DNA from: Haloarcula amylolytica JCM 13557 | GTDB taxonomy: Archaea; Halobacteriota; Halobacteria; Halobacteriales; Haloarculaceae | Direction: 5' to 3' | Length of the DNA stretch: 64,000 bases | Assembly (NCBI RefSeq): GCF_000336615.1 | Contig: NZ_AOLW01000018.1 | Span: 59,590 to 123,589 of the forward strand | Shown here: piece after piece, positions 42,514 to 51,425 of the stretch | How positions within the stretch are numbered: position 1 is the first letter of the stretch | How the letters are laid out: each line of letters begins with the position of its first letter | Notes under the pieces: generated by a model | The model's database searches: none | What the model saw: the letters and a program-made list of their open reading frames with translations, nothing else | Told to the model about the DNA's origin: nothing | Program-made: the position numbers and the translations under genes

Positions 42514-44067
42514 ATGTCAGACACGGATAGTGGCGATGGGACAGAGATCGAGGAGATCTCTGGTCCGGACGTCGAAGCAATCGAGTTCTACGGCGGACGG
42601 TGGATGAGCGTCATTCCCATAGGGTTGTTTATCCTGTGGGCAATTGTCCAGAGTGGCCTGTTCGGTATCGGGGACACGACTGGACTCGTCGCGGGGATGC
42701 TCGTGGCGCTCATCGTCGGGATGTTCTTCGCCAAGGGAGACTGGAAGAACTACGCGAACACCATCTTCGATGGGATGACGAAGCGGGTCGCCGCGACGGC
42801 AGTCGTCGCGTGGCTCTGGGCAGGAATGTTCTCGAACACGCTGCAGGCAGGTGGCTTCGTCGGCGGACTCGTCTGGGCAGCGAACGCGGCCGAAGTCGGG
42901 GGCGCGCTGTTCCCCGCCGCCACCTTCATCCTCGCTGCGCTTTTCACGACCGGTATCGGTACCGGGTACGGCGCGGCAGTCGCCTTCTCGGCGCTGTTCT
43001 TCCCGGCCGGCATCCTGCTCGGTGCGAATCCGGTGTTGTTGTTCGGAGCAATTCTCTCAGGGGCTGTCTTCGGCGATAACCTGGCACCAGTCAGTGATAC
43101 GACAATCGTGAGTGCGGTGACGCAGGACGCCGACATCGGCGGCGTCGTCGCCTCGCGGTTCAAGTACGCCATCATCGCTGCGGTGCTGGCGCTCGCGGCG
43201 TACGTTTTCGCCGGGAACGCGATGCCCGGGCTGGACATCTCCCAACAGGCGCAGGACCTGTTCGTCCAGAACAGCGAGCCGGCGGGACTGTTGCACCTCA
43301 TCTCCATGCTCGTCGTCATTGTGACGGCAGTCATGGGCCGACACATTGTTGAGGCGATCTCGTGGGGACTCATCGTTGCTGTTGCCTTCAACATCGTCTT
43401 CGGTCTCGCACCGCTGAGTGCCGTGTTGCTGTTCAAGGTCCCGGAAACGTCAGCAGCCGCGAGCTGGGCCGGCTCGCTTCCCATCGCGGAAGTGGTCGCG
43501 CCGCAAAACGCCGGCGTCACCGGGTCGATCTACAACGGTGCAGCCGGGTTCTTCCCGCTGATCGTGCTCGTGTTGCTCATCGTCGCCGGGTCAGAGATCA
43601 TGATCCGTGGCGGTGGCTTCGAGGCGATCCAGGAGTGGCTCCTCGAAAACGTCGCAACGGGCGTTCGCAAGGCCGAAACGACGATGGTGGTCGGCACTGC
43701 CCTCGTCAACTCGATGATCACGATCAACACGGCCGCAGAGATCGCGATCGCGCCGTACATCGCCCGCATCGGCCAGCGGTACAACATCAACAGCTACCGT
43801 CGAGCGAATATCCTCGACGCGAACACCTCGGCGCTCGGGTACATCTTCCCGTGGGGTGGCGGCGTTCTCATCGGCTTTGCGACGCTGCAGGGCCTCCCGA
43901 ACCAGTACGAGTGGTTCACCAGTGCGATGGTTGTCAACCCCATTGATGTCTGGCCGTACGTCTTCCACGGCTGGTTCCTGTTCGGTGTGTTCCTGCTCTC
44001 CGCACTGACCGGCTTCGGGCTCGAATACACCACTGACCGCAAATCCAAGGATGTGACCCGTCTATGA
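42514..44067 (+). CDS. NhaC-family Na+/H+ antiporter
   Basis: The 517-residue protein has about 11-12 transmembrane spans. NhaC signatures are seen at GAILSGAVFGDNLAPVSDTT (residues about 180-200) and SMITINTAAEIAIAPYIARI near 400. NhaC-type proteins exchange Na+ or H+ with a cation or organic acid. The N-terminal 25 residues are acidic. The stop overlaps the start of the next gene by 4 bp. Its place among amino-acid catabolism genes fits a malate/lactate or amino-acid antiport role, which is inferred. Confidence 0.9.
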   Translation: MSDTDSGDGTEIEEISGPDVEAIEFYGGRWMSVIPIGLFILWAIVQSGLFGIGDTTGLVAGMLVALIVGMFFAKGDWKNYANTIFDGMTKRVAATAVVAWLWAGMFSNTLQAGGFVGGLVWAANAAEVGGALFPAATFILAALFTTGIGTGYGAAVAFSALFFPAGILLGANPVLLFGAILSGAVFGDNLAPVSDTTIVSAVTQDADIGGVVASRFKYAIIAAVLALAAYVFAGNAMPGLDISQQAQDLFVQNSEPAGLLHLISMLVVIVTAVMGRHIVEAISWGLIVAVAFNIVFGLAPLSAVLLFKVPETSAAASWAGSLPIAEVVAPQNAGVTGSIYNGAAGFFPLIVLVLLIVAGSEIMIRGGGFEAIQEWLLENVATGVRKAETTMVVGTALVNSMITINTAAEIAIAPYIARIGQRYNINSYRRANILDANTSALGYIFPWGGGVLIGFATLQGLPNQYEWFTSAMVVNPIDVWPYVFHGWFLFGVFLLSALTGFGLEYTTDRKSKDVTRL

Positions 44068-44336
44068 GCATATTCAGTAAGTTCCTCACCGGAATGTCCT
44101 TCAGGACGACCACGCCGACGTTCGAGGCGGGCGAAGAGATAGAGGTGTACGTCACGGAACTCGACGAGGAATCCGGCGAGTTGGTCGCACTGGTCGGCGA
44201 GACCCGCCTCTACTTCGAGAACGGTGAGGCAGACATCGTCGGCTGTCGCGTCCTCGCGAAGGTCGAATCGTTCGACGACGCGGAGCACCGCGGCCGTCTC
44301 ACCCACCTCAAGACGCTGTCTCGGGGGTCGTTCTAG
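44064..44336 (+). CDS. Small beta-rich protein of unknown function (DUF7513/TRAM-like)
   Basis: The 90-residue protein begins MSIFSKFLTGMSFRTTTPTF and continues with strands EIEVYVTELDEESGELVALV and TRLYFENGEADIVGCRVLAK, a pattern like a TRAM or OB domain. No catalytic residue stands out. It overlaps the NhaC stop by 4 bp, so it may regulate or stabilise the transporter. Confidence 0.7.
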   Translation: MSIFSKFLTGMSFRTTTPTFEAGEEIEVYVTELDEESGELVALVGETRLYFENGEADIVGCRVLAKVESFDDAEHRGRLTHLKTLSRGSF

Positions 44337-44415
44337 GATTGCCAACGAGCGCCGAGACGGATATTGAATCAGTATAGCGCGATCGAATAAACCGATATCA
44401 CAGATTCGAACCACT

Positions 44416-45429
44416 ATGAGCAACTCACTATATTCGACAGCACGACAGGACAATCAGACGACTATCGTCCCCAGTACGGACATCGAGGCGGCCGTCGAGA
44501 TGGCCGACCTCGTGCCGGCCATCGAGGCCGCGTTCGCCGCATACGAAAACGACACGGCGCAGATGCCGCCGAAGTCCTACATCGACCTGCCACAGCACAA
44601 CGGGGACTTCCGGTCGATGCCGGCCTATCTCGAAACGGACGACTGGGAGGCGTCGGGCATCAAGTGGGTGAACGTTCACCCGGACAACCCCGACGAGTTC
44701 GACCTGCCGACCGTGATGGGGACGCTCGTGTACACGGACCCCGAGAGCGGCTTCCCGCTTGCCGTGATGGACGCCACGACGCTGACGATGAAGCGAACCG
44801 GGGCGGCCGCCGCCGTGGCGACGGACCACCTCGCCGTCGAGGACGCGTCCTCGCTGGGCATCATCGGTGCCGGCGTCCAGTCGTACACGCAACTGGAGGC
44901 CATCTCGCAGGTGCGACCGATTGAATCCGTCGTCGTCAGCGACCTCGACGACGACCGCGTCCAGCGGTTCATCGACACCTTCGGCGACGAGTTCGACGTG
45001 CGAGCTGGGACCATCTCCGAGGCGGCCCAGTGTGACGTCCTGTCGACGGTCACGCCGGTCGAGGACCCCATCGTCACGCTCGACGACCTCGGAGAGCACA
45101 CTCACGTCAACGCCATGGGTGCCGACGCCGAAGGAAAGCAGGAACTCCACACGGAGGTCATCCGCGAGGCGACCCTCGTCATCGACGACTTCGAGCAGAC
45201 GACCCACTCCGGCGAGATAAACGTCCCCTGGAGCACGGGCGAAATCGACGAGTCTGATATCGACGCCGAACTCGGCGAGATCGTCGTCGGGAACGCGCCG
45301 GGCCGCGAGGACCTGTCCGGGATTACCGTCTTCGACTCGACCGGGCTCGCGATTCAGGACATCGCTGCCGCACGCATCGTGTACGAATCGCTCGGTGACG
45401 ATAGCGGCTACCGCCTCGAAATGGTGTAA
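44416..45429 (+). CDS. Ornithine cyclodeaminase / alanine dehydrogenase family protein
   Basis: The 337-residue protein has the OCD/mu-crystallin layout with PPKSYIDLPQHNGDFRSMPA, IKWVNVHPDNPDEFDLPTVM, LTMKRTGAAAAVATDHLA, the Rossmann loop LGIIGAGVQSYTQLEAI and VNAMGADAEGKQEL. It uses NAD(H) on an amino acid such as alanine, ornithine or a cyclic imino acid. It follows the NhaC pair by 80 bp and may be in the same operon. Confidence 0.9.
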   Translation: MSNSLYSTARQDNQTTIVPSTDIEAAVEMADLVPAIEAAFAAYENDTAQMPPKSYIDLPQHNGDFRSMPAYLETDDWEASGIKWVNVHPDNPDEFDLPTVMGTLVYTDPESGFPLAVMDATTLTMKRTGAAAAVATDHLAVEDASSLGIIGAGVQSYTQLEAISQVRPIESVVVSDLDDDRVQRFIDTFGDEFDVRAGTISEAAQCDVLSTVTPVEDPIVTLDDLGEHTHVNAMGADAEGKQELHTEVIREATLVIDDFEQTTHSGEINVPWSTGEIDESDIDAELGEIVVGNAPGREDLSGITVFDSTGLAIQDIAAARIVYESLGDDSGYRLEMV

Positions 45430-45525
45430 CTCCGGCGGTCTGCAGTATCGTATCAGCTGGCCGTTCACCCACTGCTATCGAGTGACGCACAGACAACTGT
45501 GGCACGCAGTTGTGGCCCGGAACGA

Positions 45526-45531
45526 TTTATA
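45526..45531 (+). promoter_or_regulatory. TATA box for the nucleoside hydrolase
   Basis: TTTATA at 45526-45531, about 25-27 nt before the ATG at 45553, supports a leaderless start. Confidence 0.6.
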
Positions 45532-45552
45532 TGTGCCATACGACGAGGGCGT

Positions 45553-46512
45553 ATGCGACGCGTCATCATCGACACGGACACCGCGGGCGACGACACACAG
45601 GCAATTTTGCTGTCCTGCCTCAGTGATCGAGTTACCGTCGAGGCAGTCACAATCGTCGCCGGCAACGTGCCCTTCGACAGAGAGGTCGAGAACGCGAAAT
45701 ACACGCTCGATCTCGCCGATTCTCTCGACGTACCCGTCTACGAAGGGGCGAGACAGCCGCTTCTCAAGGAGTTCGAACACGCGACGTACATTCACGGCGA
45801 GGACGGCCTCGGCGGGGACGTGTTCCCCGACACCGGTATCGAGTCGGCGGCAGGGTTTGGCCCCGACGAGATCGTCGACCGCTGTCGAGCGGCCCCGGGT
45901 GAAATCACACTGCTCTGTATCGGACCGCTGACCAATCTGGCGCTGGCGTACGCCCGTGAGCCCGAGCTTCCAGACCTCGTCGACGAAGTGTGGGTGATGG
46001 GCGGGAACGTCAACTGTGAGGGGAACATTACTCCCGCCGCGGAGTTCAATCTGTGGGTCGACCCCGATGCTGCCAAACGCGTGTTCGACGACTTCGAGGT
46101 GACGCTCGTCGACTGGGGCGTGTGTCTTCGGGATGCGGTGTTCGGCACTCCCGAGTTCGAGGCGGTCTCGGCGTTCGACACGGAACTGGCGTCGTTCTTC
46201 GAGTCGGTGACCGAGAAGGCCCGGGCGTTCAACAGCGAGGGTCCCGACGACCCCGGATGGACGGCACTCCCGGACAGCGTCACCGCCGCATTGCTTGCGT
46301 ACCCGGAACTCCGCGAGGAGGTGTCGACGTACCACGTCGCGGTGGACGACCGCGAGGGGCTCACCCGCGGGTACACCAGCGTCGACGTCAACGGCGTGAC
46401 CGACGGCGAGCCGAACACCCACGTCGTGGAGTCCGTCGACAACGACGCCTTCCAGTCGGTCATGTACTCGCTGCTCCAGTCCCGGGACCCTGACAGCGGC
46501 ATCGCCGAGTGA
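45553..46512 (+). CDS. Inosine-uridine-type nucleoside hydrolase
   Basis: The 319-residue enzyme shows the Asp cluster IIDTDTAGDDTQAILL at the N-terminus (calcium-binding in the family), LCIGPLTNLALAYAREPE, VDEVWVMGGNVNCEGN and EFNLWVDPDAAKRV. It hydrolyses ribonucleosides to base and ribose. The stop is followed 4 bp later by the second copy of the 80-bp palindromic element. Confidence 0.92.
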   Translation: MRRVIIDTDTAGDDTQAILLSCLSDRVTVEAVTIVAGNVPFDREVENAKYTLDLADSLDVPVYEGARQPLLKEFEHATYIHGEDGLGGDVFPDTGIESAAGFGPDEIVDRCRAAPGEITLLCIGPLTNLALAYAREPELPDLVDEVWVMGGNVNCEGNITPAAEFNLWVDPDAAKRVFDDFEVTLVDWGVCLRDAVFGTPEFEAVSAFDTELASFFESVTEKARAFNSEGPDDPGWTALPDSVTAALLAYPELREEVSTYHVAVDDREGLTRGYTSVDVNGVTDGEPNTHVVESVDNDAFQSVMYSLLQSRDPDSGIAE

Positions 46513-46515
46513 GTC

Positions 46516-46595
46516 ATACTGCCGGCTGTACGTCTGTGAAGAATATCGCCACTTCGGGGTGGCGAATCTCTTGAAATAGTTACAGCCAGCAGTAT
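46516..46595. repeat. 80-bp palindromic element, copy B
   Basis: It has the same length and layout as copy A (480-559). The outer arms ATACTGCCGGCTGTAC and TTACAGCCAGCAGTAT pair with two mismatches. The central stem (46547-46553 and 46558-46564) has one G-T wobble. The right end reads AGTATCAGG, so the TATA-like end of copy A is lost. Sequence differences between the copies fall mostly in the arms and would tend to keep pairing. Confidence 0.8.
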
Positions 46596-46726
46596 CAGGA
46601 GCGGCGTCGGGAGCGATAGTAGCGAACGGTGTGTGTCGTCGTTGCCGCTGTGCGAGACCTGTGGCGACGGTCCTGTCGCCGCGTGTTGTCCCTGGTTTTT
46701 ACTGGGGGCCGGAGGGATGTCAGGGT

Positions 46727-47809
46727 ATGACGCTTACAGACCGTCTCGACCAGTACCGCCGGACAGCGGGGCTCGAAGCCGTCTGGTTCGCCCGACCGAA
46801 CTCCTTCGCGTGGCTAACCGGAGGTGGAGACAACGTCGTCGACCGGGAGGGCGACGTCGGCGTCGCCGCCGCTGGCTACGACGGTGACGAGGTCCGGGTC
46901 GTCACCGACAACATCGAAGCGCCGCGGCTACGTGACGAGGAACTCGGCAGCGATGTGGCCGTCGAAACGTTCGACTGGCACGCACAATCGCTGGCCGAGG
47001 CTGTCGCCAAAGCGAGCCCGACGCCGGCGGCGGCGGACTTCGACGTCCCCGGTTTCGAGTCAGTCGACGCCACACAGCTCCGACAGCCGCTGACCGAGAC
47101 CCAGATCGAGCAGTGTCGTGACCTCGCGCGAGACACGGCTGAAGCAGTCGAAGCAGTCGCGCGGAACGTCGAGCCGTCCCACACCGAACTCGATGTGACC
47201 GCCGTGCTCCGACAGAAGCTCGAAGGCCGAGGCATCGCTACGCCCGTCGTACTCGTCGGTAGCGCCGAGCGGGCACAATCCTACCGCCATTACACCTCGA
47301 CCGAAACTGAACTCGGCGACTATGCGCTCATGTCGGTGACCGTCCAGCGGAACGGGCTCCACGTCAGCACCACCCGAGCGGTCGCGTTCGACCCGCCGGA
47401 GTGGCTGGTGGAGCGAACCCGCAAAGCCGCCTGCGTCGAGACCACTGCACTGGCCGCGACACAGGCAGCCGGCCAGAATGGTGGCACAGCGGGCGACGTG
47501 TTCGACGCTATCCAGAACGCCTACGCCGAGGTCGGCTGGGAAGGCGAGTGGCAGAACCATCACCAGGGGGGTGCGACGGGCTTCGCCGGCCGGGAATGGA
47601 TCGCCACGCCCGGAAGCGGGGTCGAGGTCGCGTTGCCACATGGGTACGCGTGGAACCCGACTATCGACGGCGCGAAGAGTGAGGACACCTATCTCGTCTC
47701 GGCCGACGACATCGAACTCCTGTCCGCGACCGGCGACTGGCCGACCGAGACGGTCTCGGCAGTCGGCTACGACCTCGAACTGCCGCGACACACGGTGCTG
47801 GAACTGTAG
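46727..47809 (+). CDS. M24/creatinase-fold peptidase-like protein, metal site degenerate
   Basis: The 360-residue protein has an N-terminal creatinase domain (about 1-125) and a pita-bread fold domain. The fold's metal Asp residues seem replaced: YALMSVTVQRNGLHVSTTRA has Ser where aminopeptidases have both Asp. His is kept in NHHQGGATGF; a late acidic residue is kept in GAKSEDTYLVS. Like creatinase, it may therefore be metal-free. It sits between a nucleoside hydrolase and an alpha-glucosidase, and a TTTTTAC box (46695-46701) lies about 27 nt upstream of the ATG at 46727. Confidence 0.85.
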   Translation: MTLTDRLDQYRRTAGLEAVWFARPNSFAWLTGGGDNVVDREGDVGVAAAGYDGDEVRVVTDNIEAPRLRDEELGSDVAVETFDWHAQSLAEAVAKASPTPAAADFDVPGFESVDATQLRQPLTETQIEQCRDLARDTAEAVEAVARNVEPSHTELDVTAVLRQKLEGRGIATPVVLVGSAERAQSYRHYTSTETELGDYALMSVTVQRNGLHVSTTRAVAFDPPEWLVERTRKAACVETTALAATQAAGQNGGTAGDVFDAIQNAYAEVGWEGEWQNHHQGGATGFAGREWIATPGSGVEVALPHGYAWNPTIDGAKSEDTYLVSADDIELLSATGDWPTETVSAVGYDLELPRHTVLEL

Positions 47810-47851
47810 CGGTACTGCAGCCATCTCTAGCCGGCGAGTTAAGAGTTTACA

Positions 47852-47881
47852 ACGGGTGTTGTATGAACCCGTGGATTTAAG
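47852..47881 (+). promoter_or_regulatory. GH13 promoter with upstream inverted repeat
   Basis: TTTAAG at 47876-47881 is about 27 nt before the ATG at 47906. Directly upstream, ACGGGT (47852-47857) and ACCCGT (47867-47872) form an inverted repeat over the BRE region, where haloarchaeal TrmB-like sugar regulators bind. The assignment is a guess from position. Confidence 0.5.
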
Positions 47882-47905
47882 CAACGCGTCAGGCTACCCC
47901 TCTGT

Positions 47906-49603
47906 ATGACCGCAGAGCGCGCCTGGTGGAAGGAAGCAGTCGTCTACCAGATCTATCCCCGAAGTTTCAACGACAGCGACGGCGATGGCGTCGGCGACTT
48001 GCAGGGCATCATCGACCGCCTGGACTACGTCGCCGACCTCGGCGTCGACGTCATCTGGCTCAATCCGGTGTACGACTCCCCGCAGAAGGACAACGGTTAC
48101 GACATCAGCGATTATCAGGCCATCTACGACGAGTTCGGGACGATGGCCGACTGGGAAGCGCTACTCGAAGCGGTCCACGACCGGGATATGCGGCTCGTCA
48201 TGGACCTCGTCGTCAATCACACGTCGGACCAGCACGAGTGGTTCCGGAAGTCCCGCCAGCGCGACCCGGAATACGAGGACTACTACATCTGGCGCGAGGG
48301 CAGAACAGACGAGGACGGCGAGCCCACGCCACCGAACAACTGGGAGTCCTTCTTCGGGGGCTCCGCCTGGGAGTACGACGAGGAGCGCGGCGAGTACTTC
48401 CTCCACCTGTACGACACCTCACAGCCGGACCTGGACTGGCGCAACGACGCCGTCCGACAGGACGTCTTCGACACTATCGAGTGGTGGCTGGAGAAGGGCA
48501 TCGACGGCTTCCGGATGGACGTCATCAATCTCCTGTCGAAAGTCGAGGGGCTGCCCGACGGCGATCCGGACAGCGAGTGGGTCGGGTCCGAACAGTTCAT
48601 CGACGGGCCGGAGATGCTGTCGTATCTCGACGCAATGGACGACGAGGTGCTGTCGAACTACGACGTGATGACCGTCGGGGAGATGCCACAGCTCACCGTC
48701 GAGTCGGCCCGCGAGTACGCCGGCGCGGACGGCCCGCTGGACATGGCGTTTCACTTCCAGCACACGAAACTCGACTACGCTGACGGTGAGCGGTGGTCGG
48801 TCGGCGACTGGAGCCTGCCGGAGCTGAAGCGTATCGTCGACCGCTGGCAGGACGGGCTGGCGGCGGACGGCTGGAACACGCTGTACTGGGAGAACCACGA
48901 CCAGCCGCGGAGCGTCTCACGCTACGGCGACACCGAGAACTACCGCCGGGAATCCGCGAAGCTGCTCGGGACGTTCATCCTCACGCTCCGTGGCACGCCC
49001 TACATCTACCAGGGCCAGGAACTCGGGATGACTAACGCCGACTGGGACACGATGGACGACCTCCGCGACGTGGACGCCATCAACCACGCGCGGGAGCTAC
49101 TCGACCGGGAGGGCGTCGAGGGCTACGAGGACGTGAAAGACGTCGTCGGCTACCGGACCCGCGACAACGCCCGAACGCCGATGCAGTGGGACGACTCGCA
49201 AAACGCCGGGTTCACCGACGGCGACCCCTGGATTCAGGTCAATTCGAACTACAGGGAGATCAACGCCGCCGACCAGCAAGCCGATGCGGATTCCGTCTAC
49301 AACTACTACCGGCGACTCATCCAGTTGCGCTCCGACAGGGACGTGCTGGTGTACGGGGACTACACCGACCTGCTCCCCGAGCACGAAACCGTCTTCGCCT
49401 TCACGCGGTCGCTGTCGACGGACTCGGGAACCGAGAAAGTCCTCGTCGTCCTGCACTTCGACGACGCGACGGAAACCTTCGACCTCCCGGTCGAGTACGC
49501 CGATGCGACGCTGCTAGCGTGCAATTACGACCACGACGACCCGGACCCGGAAACGGTGACGCTCGCGCCGTACGAGGCTCGCGTCTACGAGCTGTTCGAT
49601 TGA
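47906..49603 (+). CDS. GH13 alpha-glucosidase, oligo-1,6-glucosidase-like
   Basis: The 565-residue enzyme has a TIM barrel and a C-terminal beta domain. It has DLVVNHTSDQHEW (about 100-112), nucleophile Asp205 in GFRMDVINLLSK, acid/base Glu259 in TVGEMPQ and Asp332 in YWENHDQPRSVS. Val206 follows the nucleophile; at this position Val favours alpha-1,6 links and Thr favours alpha-1,4 in related enzymes. It is intracellular, with no signal peptide. The ATG at 47906 is supported by a TTTAAG box 27 nt upstream. Confidence 0.94.
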   Translation: MTAERAWWKEAVVYQIYPRSFNDSDGDGVGDLQGIIDRLDYVADLGVDVIWLNPVYDSPQKDNGYDISDYQAIYDEFGTMADWEALLEAVHDRDMRLVMDLVVNHTSDQHEWFRKSRQRDPEYEDYYIWREGRTDEDGEPTPPNNWESFFGGSAWEYDEERGEYFLHLYDTSQPDLDWRNDAVRQDVFDTIEWWLEKGIDGFRMDVINLLSKVEGLPDGDPDSEWVGSEQFIDGPEMLSYLDAMDDEVLSNYDVMTVGEMPQLTVESAREYAGADGPLDMAFHFQHTKLDYADGERWSVGDWSLPELKRIVDRWQDGLAADGWNTLYWENHDQPRSVSRYGDTENYRRESAKLLGTFILTLRGTPYIYQGQELGMTNADWDTMDDLRDVDAINHARELLDREGVEGYEDVKDVVGYRTRDNARTPMQWDDSQNAGFTDGDPWIQVNSNYREINAADQQADADSVYNYYRRLIQLRSDRDVLVYGDYTDLLPEHETVFAFTRSLSTDSGTEKVLVVLHFDDATETFDLPVEYADATLLACNYDHDDPDPETVTLAPYEARVYELFD

Positions 49604-49681
49604 GTCCTTCGTACTACCTGAATCCCGCCGCGGGGCCGTGGCGAAGCACAGATTCAAGGCGCGTCCGTCACCAGCAGTGGT

Positions 49682-50452
49682 ATGTACCTTGCCGACGAGA
49701 ACTGGCCGGACCTCGGCGACTATTTCGAGACGGAGTCGCTGGCGCTCGTCCCGCTCGGATCGACCGAGCAACACGGGCCACATCTCCCGCTGGCGACGGA
49801 CCACCTCATCGGGGAAGCCTTCGCCCGGGAAGCCGCCGACAGGACTGGCTACCTCTGTACCCCGACGATCAATGTCGGCGTGAGTCCCCATCACAGACAG
49901 TTCAACGGGACAATGTGGGTCGACGCACCGGTGTTTCGTGACTACGTCGAGTCGTTCACCCGGAATCTGGCGTACCACGGCATCGACCGGGTCATCTACG
50001 TGAACGCCCACGGCGGGAACGTCGAGCACCTCCGGGAGGTCGGCCGGCGGCTCCGGGACGACGAACTGCTGTACGCCATCGAGTGGATGTGGGACGAGAG
50101 TATCCCGGACCTCGTAGACGACCTGTTCGAGCAGAACGGGCCACACGGCGGGCCGAAGGAGACGGCCATGATTCAACACCTGCGCTCCGAGCTGGTTCAC
50201 GACGACCGCCTCGAAGACGCACGGGACGGCGGGATTCCGAGCGTCGAGGCTGCGGAGACAAAGAAGTACGGTTCGCGAACCTTCTACGACGCCGCTGATA
50301 ACACCGGCAACGGTGTCCTGGGCGACCAGACCGACGCAACGGCCGAGAAGGGGGCCGAGATGTTCGAGGCCGCGACCGAACAGCTCGTCAGGCTCTGTGA
50401 GTGGCTGGACGCCCAAGCGTTCGACGACCTGCTCCCAGAGCCACACGTCTAA
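49682..50452 (+). CDS. Creatininase-family amidohydrolase
   Basis: The 256-residue protein starts MYLADENWPDLGDYFE and shows LVPLGSTEQHGPHLPLATDH (metal Glu and His), YVNAHGGNVEHLREVG and HGGPKETAMIQHL. The family includes creatininase and FAPy deformylases. In archaea related enzymes act in riboflavin/F420 synthesis, and many are unassigned. The gene is downstream of the alpha-glucosidase but has no visible operon link. Confidence 0.88.
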   Translation: MYLADENWPDLGDYFETESLALVPLGSTEQHGPHLPLATDHLIGEAFAREAADRTGYLCTPTINVGVSPHHRQFNGTMWVDAPVFRDYVESFTRNLAYHGIDRVIYVNAHGGNVEHLREVGRRLRDDELLYAIEWMWDESIPDLVDDLFEQNGPHGGPKETAMIQHLRSELVHDDRLEDARDGGIPSVEAAETKKYGSRTFYDAADNTGNGVLGDQTDATAEKGAEMFEAATEQLVRLCEWLDAQAFDDLLPEPHV

Positions 50453-50557
50453 CGCCGGGCTGTCGGCACCCGAGAACGATTCCCGCTCTCCGGGGCTGCC
50501 GTTCGATAGCCAACCCCCGGTAGTTGGGTTTTTGCGACAGGCGGGAGTACGGGATGT

Positions 50558-50722
50558 ATGGCCCTCCTCCTGTTTCCCGGGATGCCCGGTACTACTGAAC
50601 TGTTCGTCATGCTCGTCATGATGGGGATGTTTCTCGTCGTTCCCCTCGCACTCGTCGTGGCCGCGTATCTGTTCGGCAAGCGCCGCGGCAGAGCCGAAGT
50701 GAGCGAGTCGGGCGATTCATAA
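50558..50722 (+). CDS. 54-residue single-span membrane protein
   Basis: The small ORF starts MALLLFPGMPGTTELFVML, with one long hydrophobic span (about 15-40) and a basic/acidic tail FGKRRGRAEVSESGDS. The FPGMPGTTEL start resembles the N-terminus of TatA-type translocase subunits, but the amphipathic helix and length do not fit a true TatA. A T-rich box at about 50528-50533 is 25-30 nt upstream. It is probably a real small gene of unknown function. Confidence 0.6.
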   Translation: MALLLFPGMPGTTELFVMLVMMGMFLVVPLALVVAAYLFGKRRGRAEVSESGDS

Positions 50723-50781
50723 CCAATCGCCAGACGGCGGCCAATCGGCGTGTAATGGGCCTGTCGCGGCGAATCGACTCG

Positions 50782-50787
50782 TTTATC
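50782..50787 (+). promoter_or_regulatory. TATA box for the 50812 gene
   Basis: TTTATC at 50782-50787, about 27 nt before the GTG at 50812. Confidence 0.55.
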
Positions 50788-50811
50788 GGTCCCACTCTAT
50801 GAGGGAGATGT

Positions 50812-50976
50812 GTGTCCCCACCGAGTCCCCATCCCGAGTCGCTTCGTAGCCGAGCGTTCGAAATAACGGTTGATGACGGACGAGAGACCTTCAACGCGCT
50901 CAGTATCGAGCACGCCGATTGTGAGACGGAATGGATCATCTCCGACACGGTGTATGCGCTCGAAAATATGCGGTAA
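50812..50976 (+). CDS. 54-residue acidic protein, leaderless GTG start (DUF7511-like)
   Basis: The frame from the GTG at 50812 encodes a protein with SRAFEITVDDGRETFNALS and CETEWIISDTVYALENMR at the C-terminus. The ending (Trp, Ile, Val, then a Leu-x-x-Met-Arg stop) resembles small haloarchaeal DUF7511 proteins, from memory. The TTTATC box 27 nt upstream strongly supports the GTG. The function is unknown. It is shorter than most annotation cut-offs. Confidence 0.6.
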   Translation: MSPPSPHPESLRSRAFEITVDDGRETFNALSIEHADCETEWIISDTVYALENMR

Positions 50977-51074
50977 CAGGTAGCAAACTGTTGCGTTGTG
51001 GCGTTACGATAGTGGACCCAACTGCGTCGGAACGGTGACGCCGCTGTGTCTGTACCGCCGGTTCTTCGTGTGAG

Positions 51075-51275
51075 TCATTCCGCCGAGAATCGCCGCCAGA
51101 CTGGCATGAAGACGCCGTAGAACGAGCCAAAAACCAGGACACCAGCCGCGATAGCTAATTCTCGCCCTGCCACGCCGAATACGTCGTACAGAGTCCGGAG
51201 GACGATGAATACCCCGAGTCCCCAGACAGCGAAGGCGGCACGCTCTTTCCAGGAGAGGCCACTTCTGTGGAACAC
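51075..51275 (-). CDS. Small two-span membrane protein
   Basis: The product is about 66 residues. It has two hydrophobic stretches, AAFAVWGLGVFIVLRTLYDV and LAIAAGVLVFGSFYGVF, and ends VWRRFSAE. A GTG at 51275 is about 27 nt from a TTTGATA word (51303-51309); an in-frame TTG at 51290 is the alternative. No family is recognised. The next 100 bp toward 50976 hold no gene I can see. Confidence 0.55.
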   Translation of the reverse strand: MFHRSGLSWKERAAFAVWGLGVFIVLRTLYDVFGVAGRELAIAAGVLVFGSFYGVFMPVWRRFSAE

Positions 51276-51425
51276 ACGCTGTCTCCGCAATAGACGGTAT
51301 CAAAGCCTGTGGTTCGACGCGATATCGGACCGCGAGTATGAGGGGATGATAACACACGCTGCACAGATCACAGCAGCTGTAACTGGGATGGGTCGTGCTG
51401 GTTCCACAGAAGTCCGTTCCCGCCC

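Noticed and set aside
46631..46726. Cysteine-rich short frame (CETCGDGP, ACCPW) before the M24-like gene
   Set aside because: It has no stop before the main gene's region and no own promoter; TTTTTAC fits the ATG at 46727 instead.
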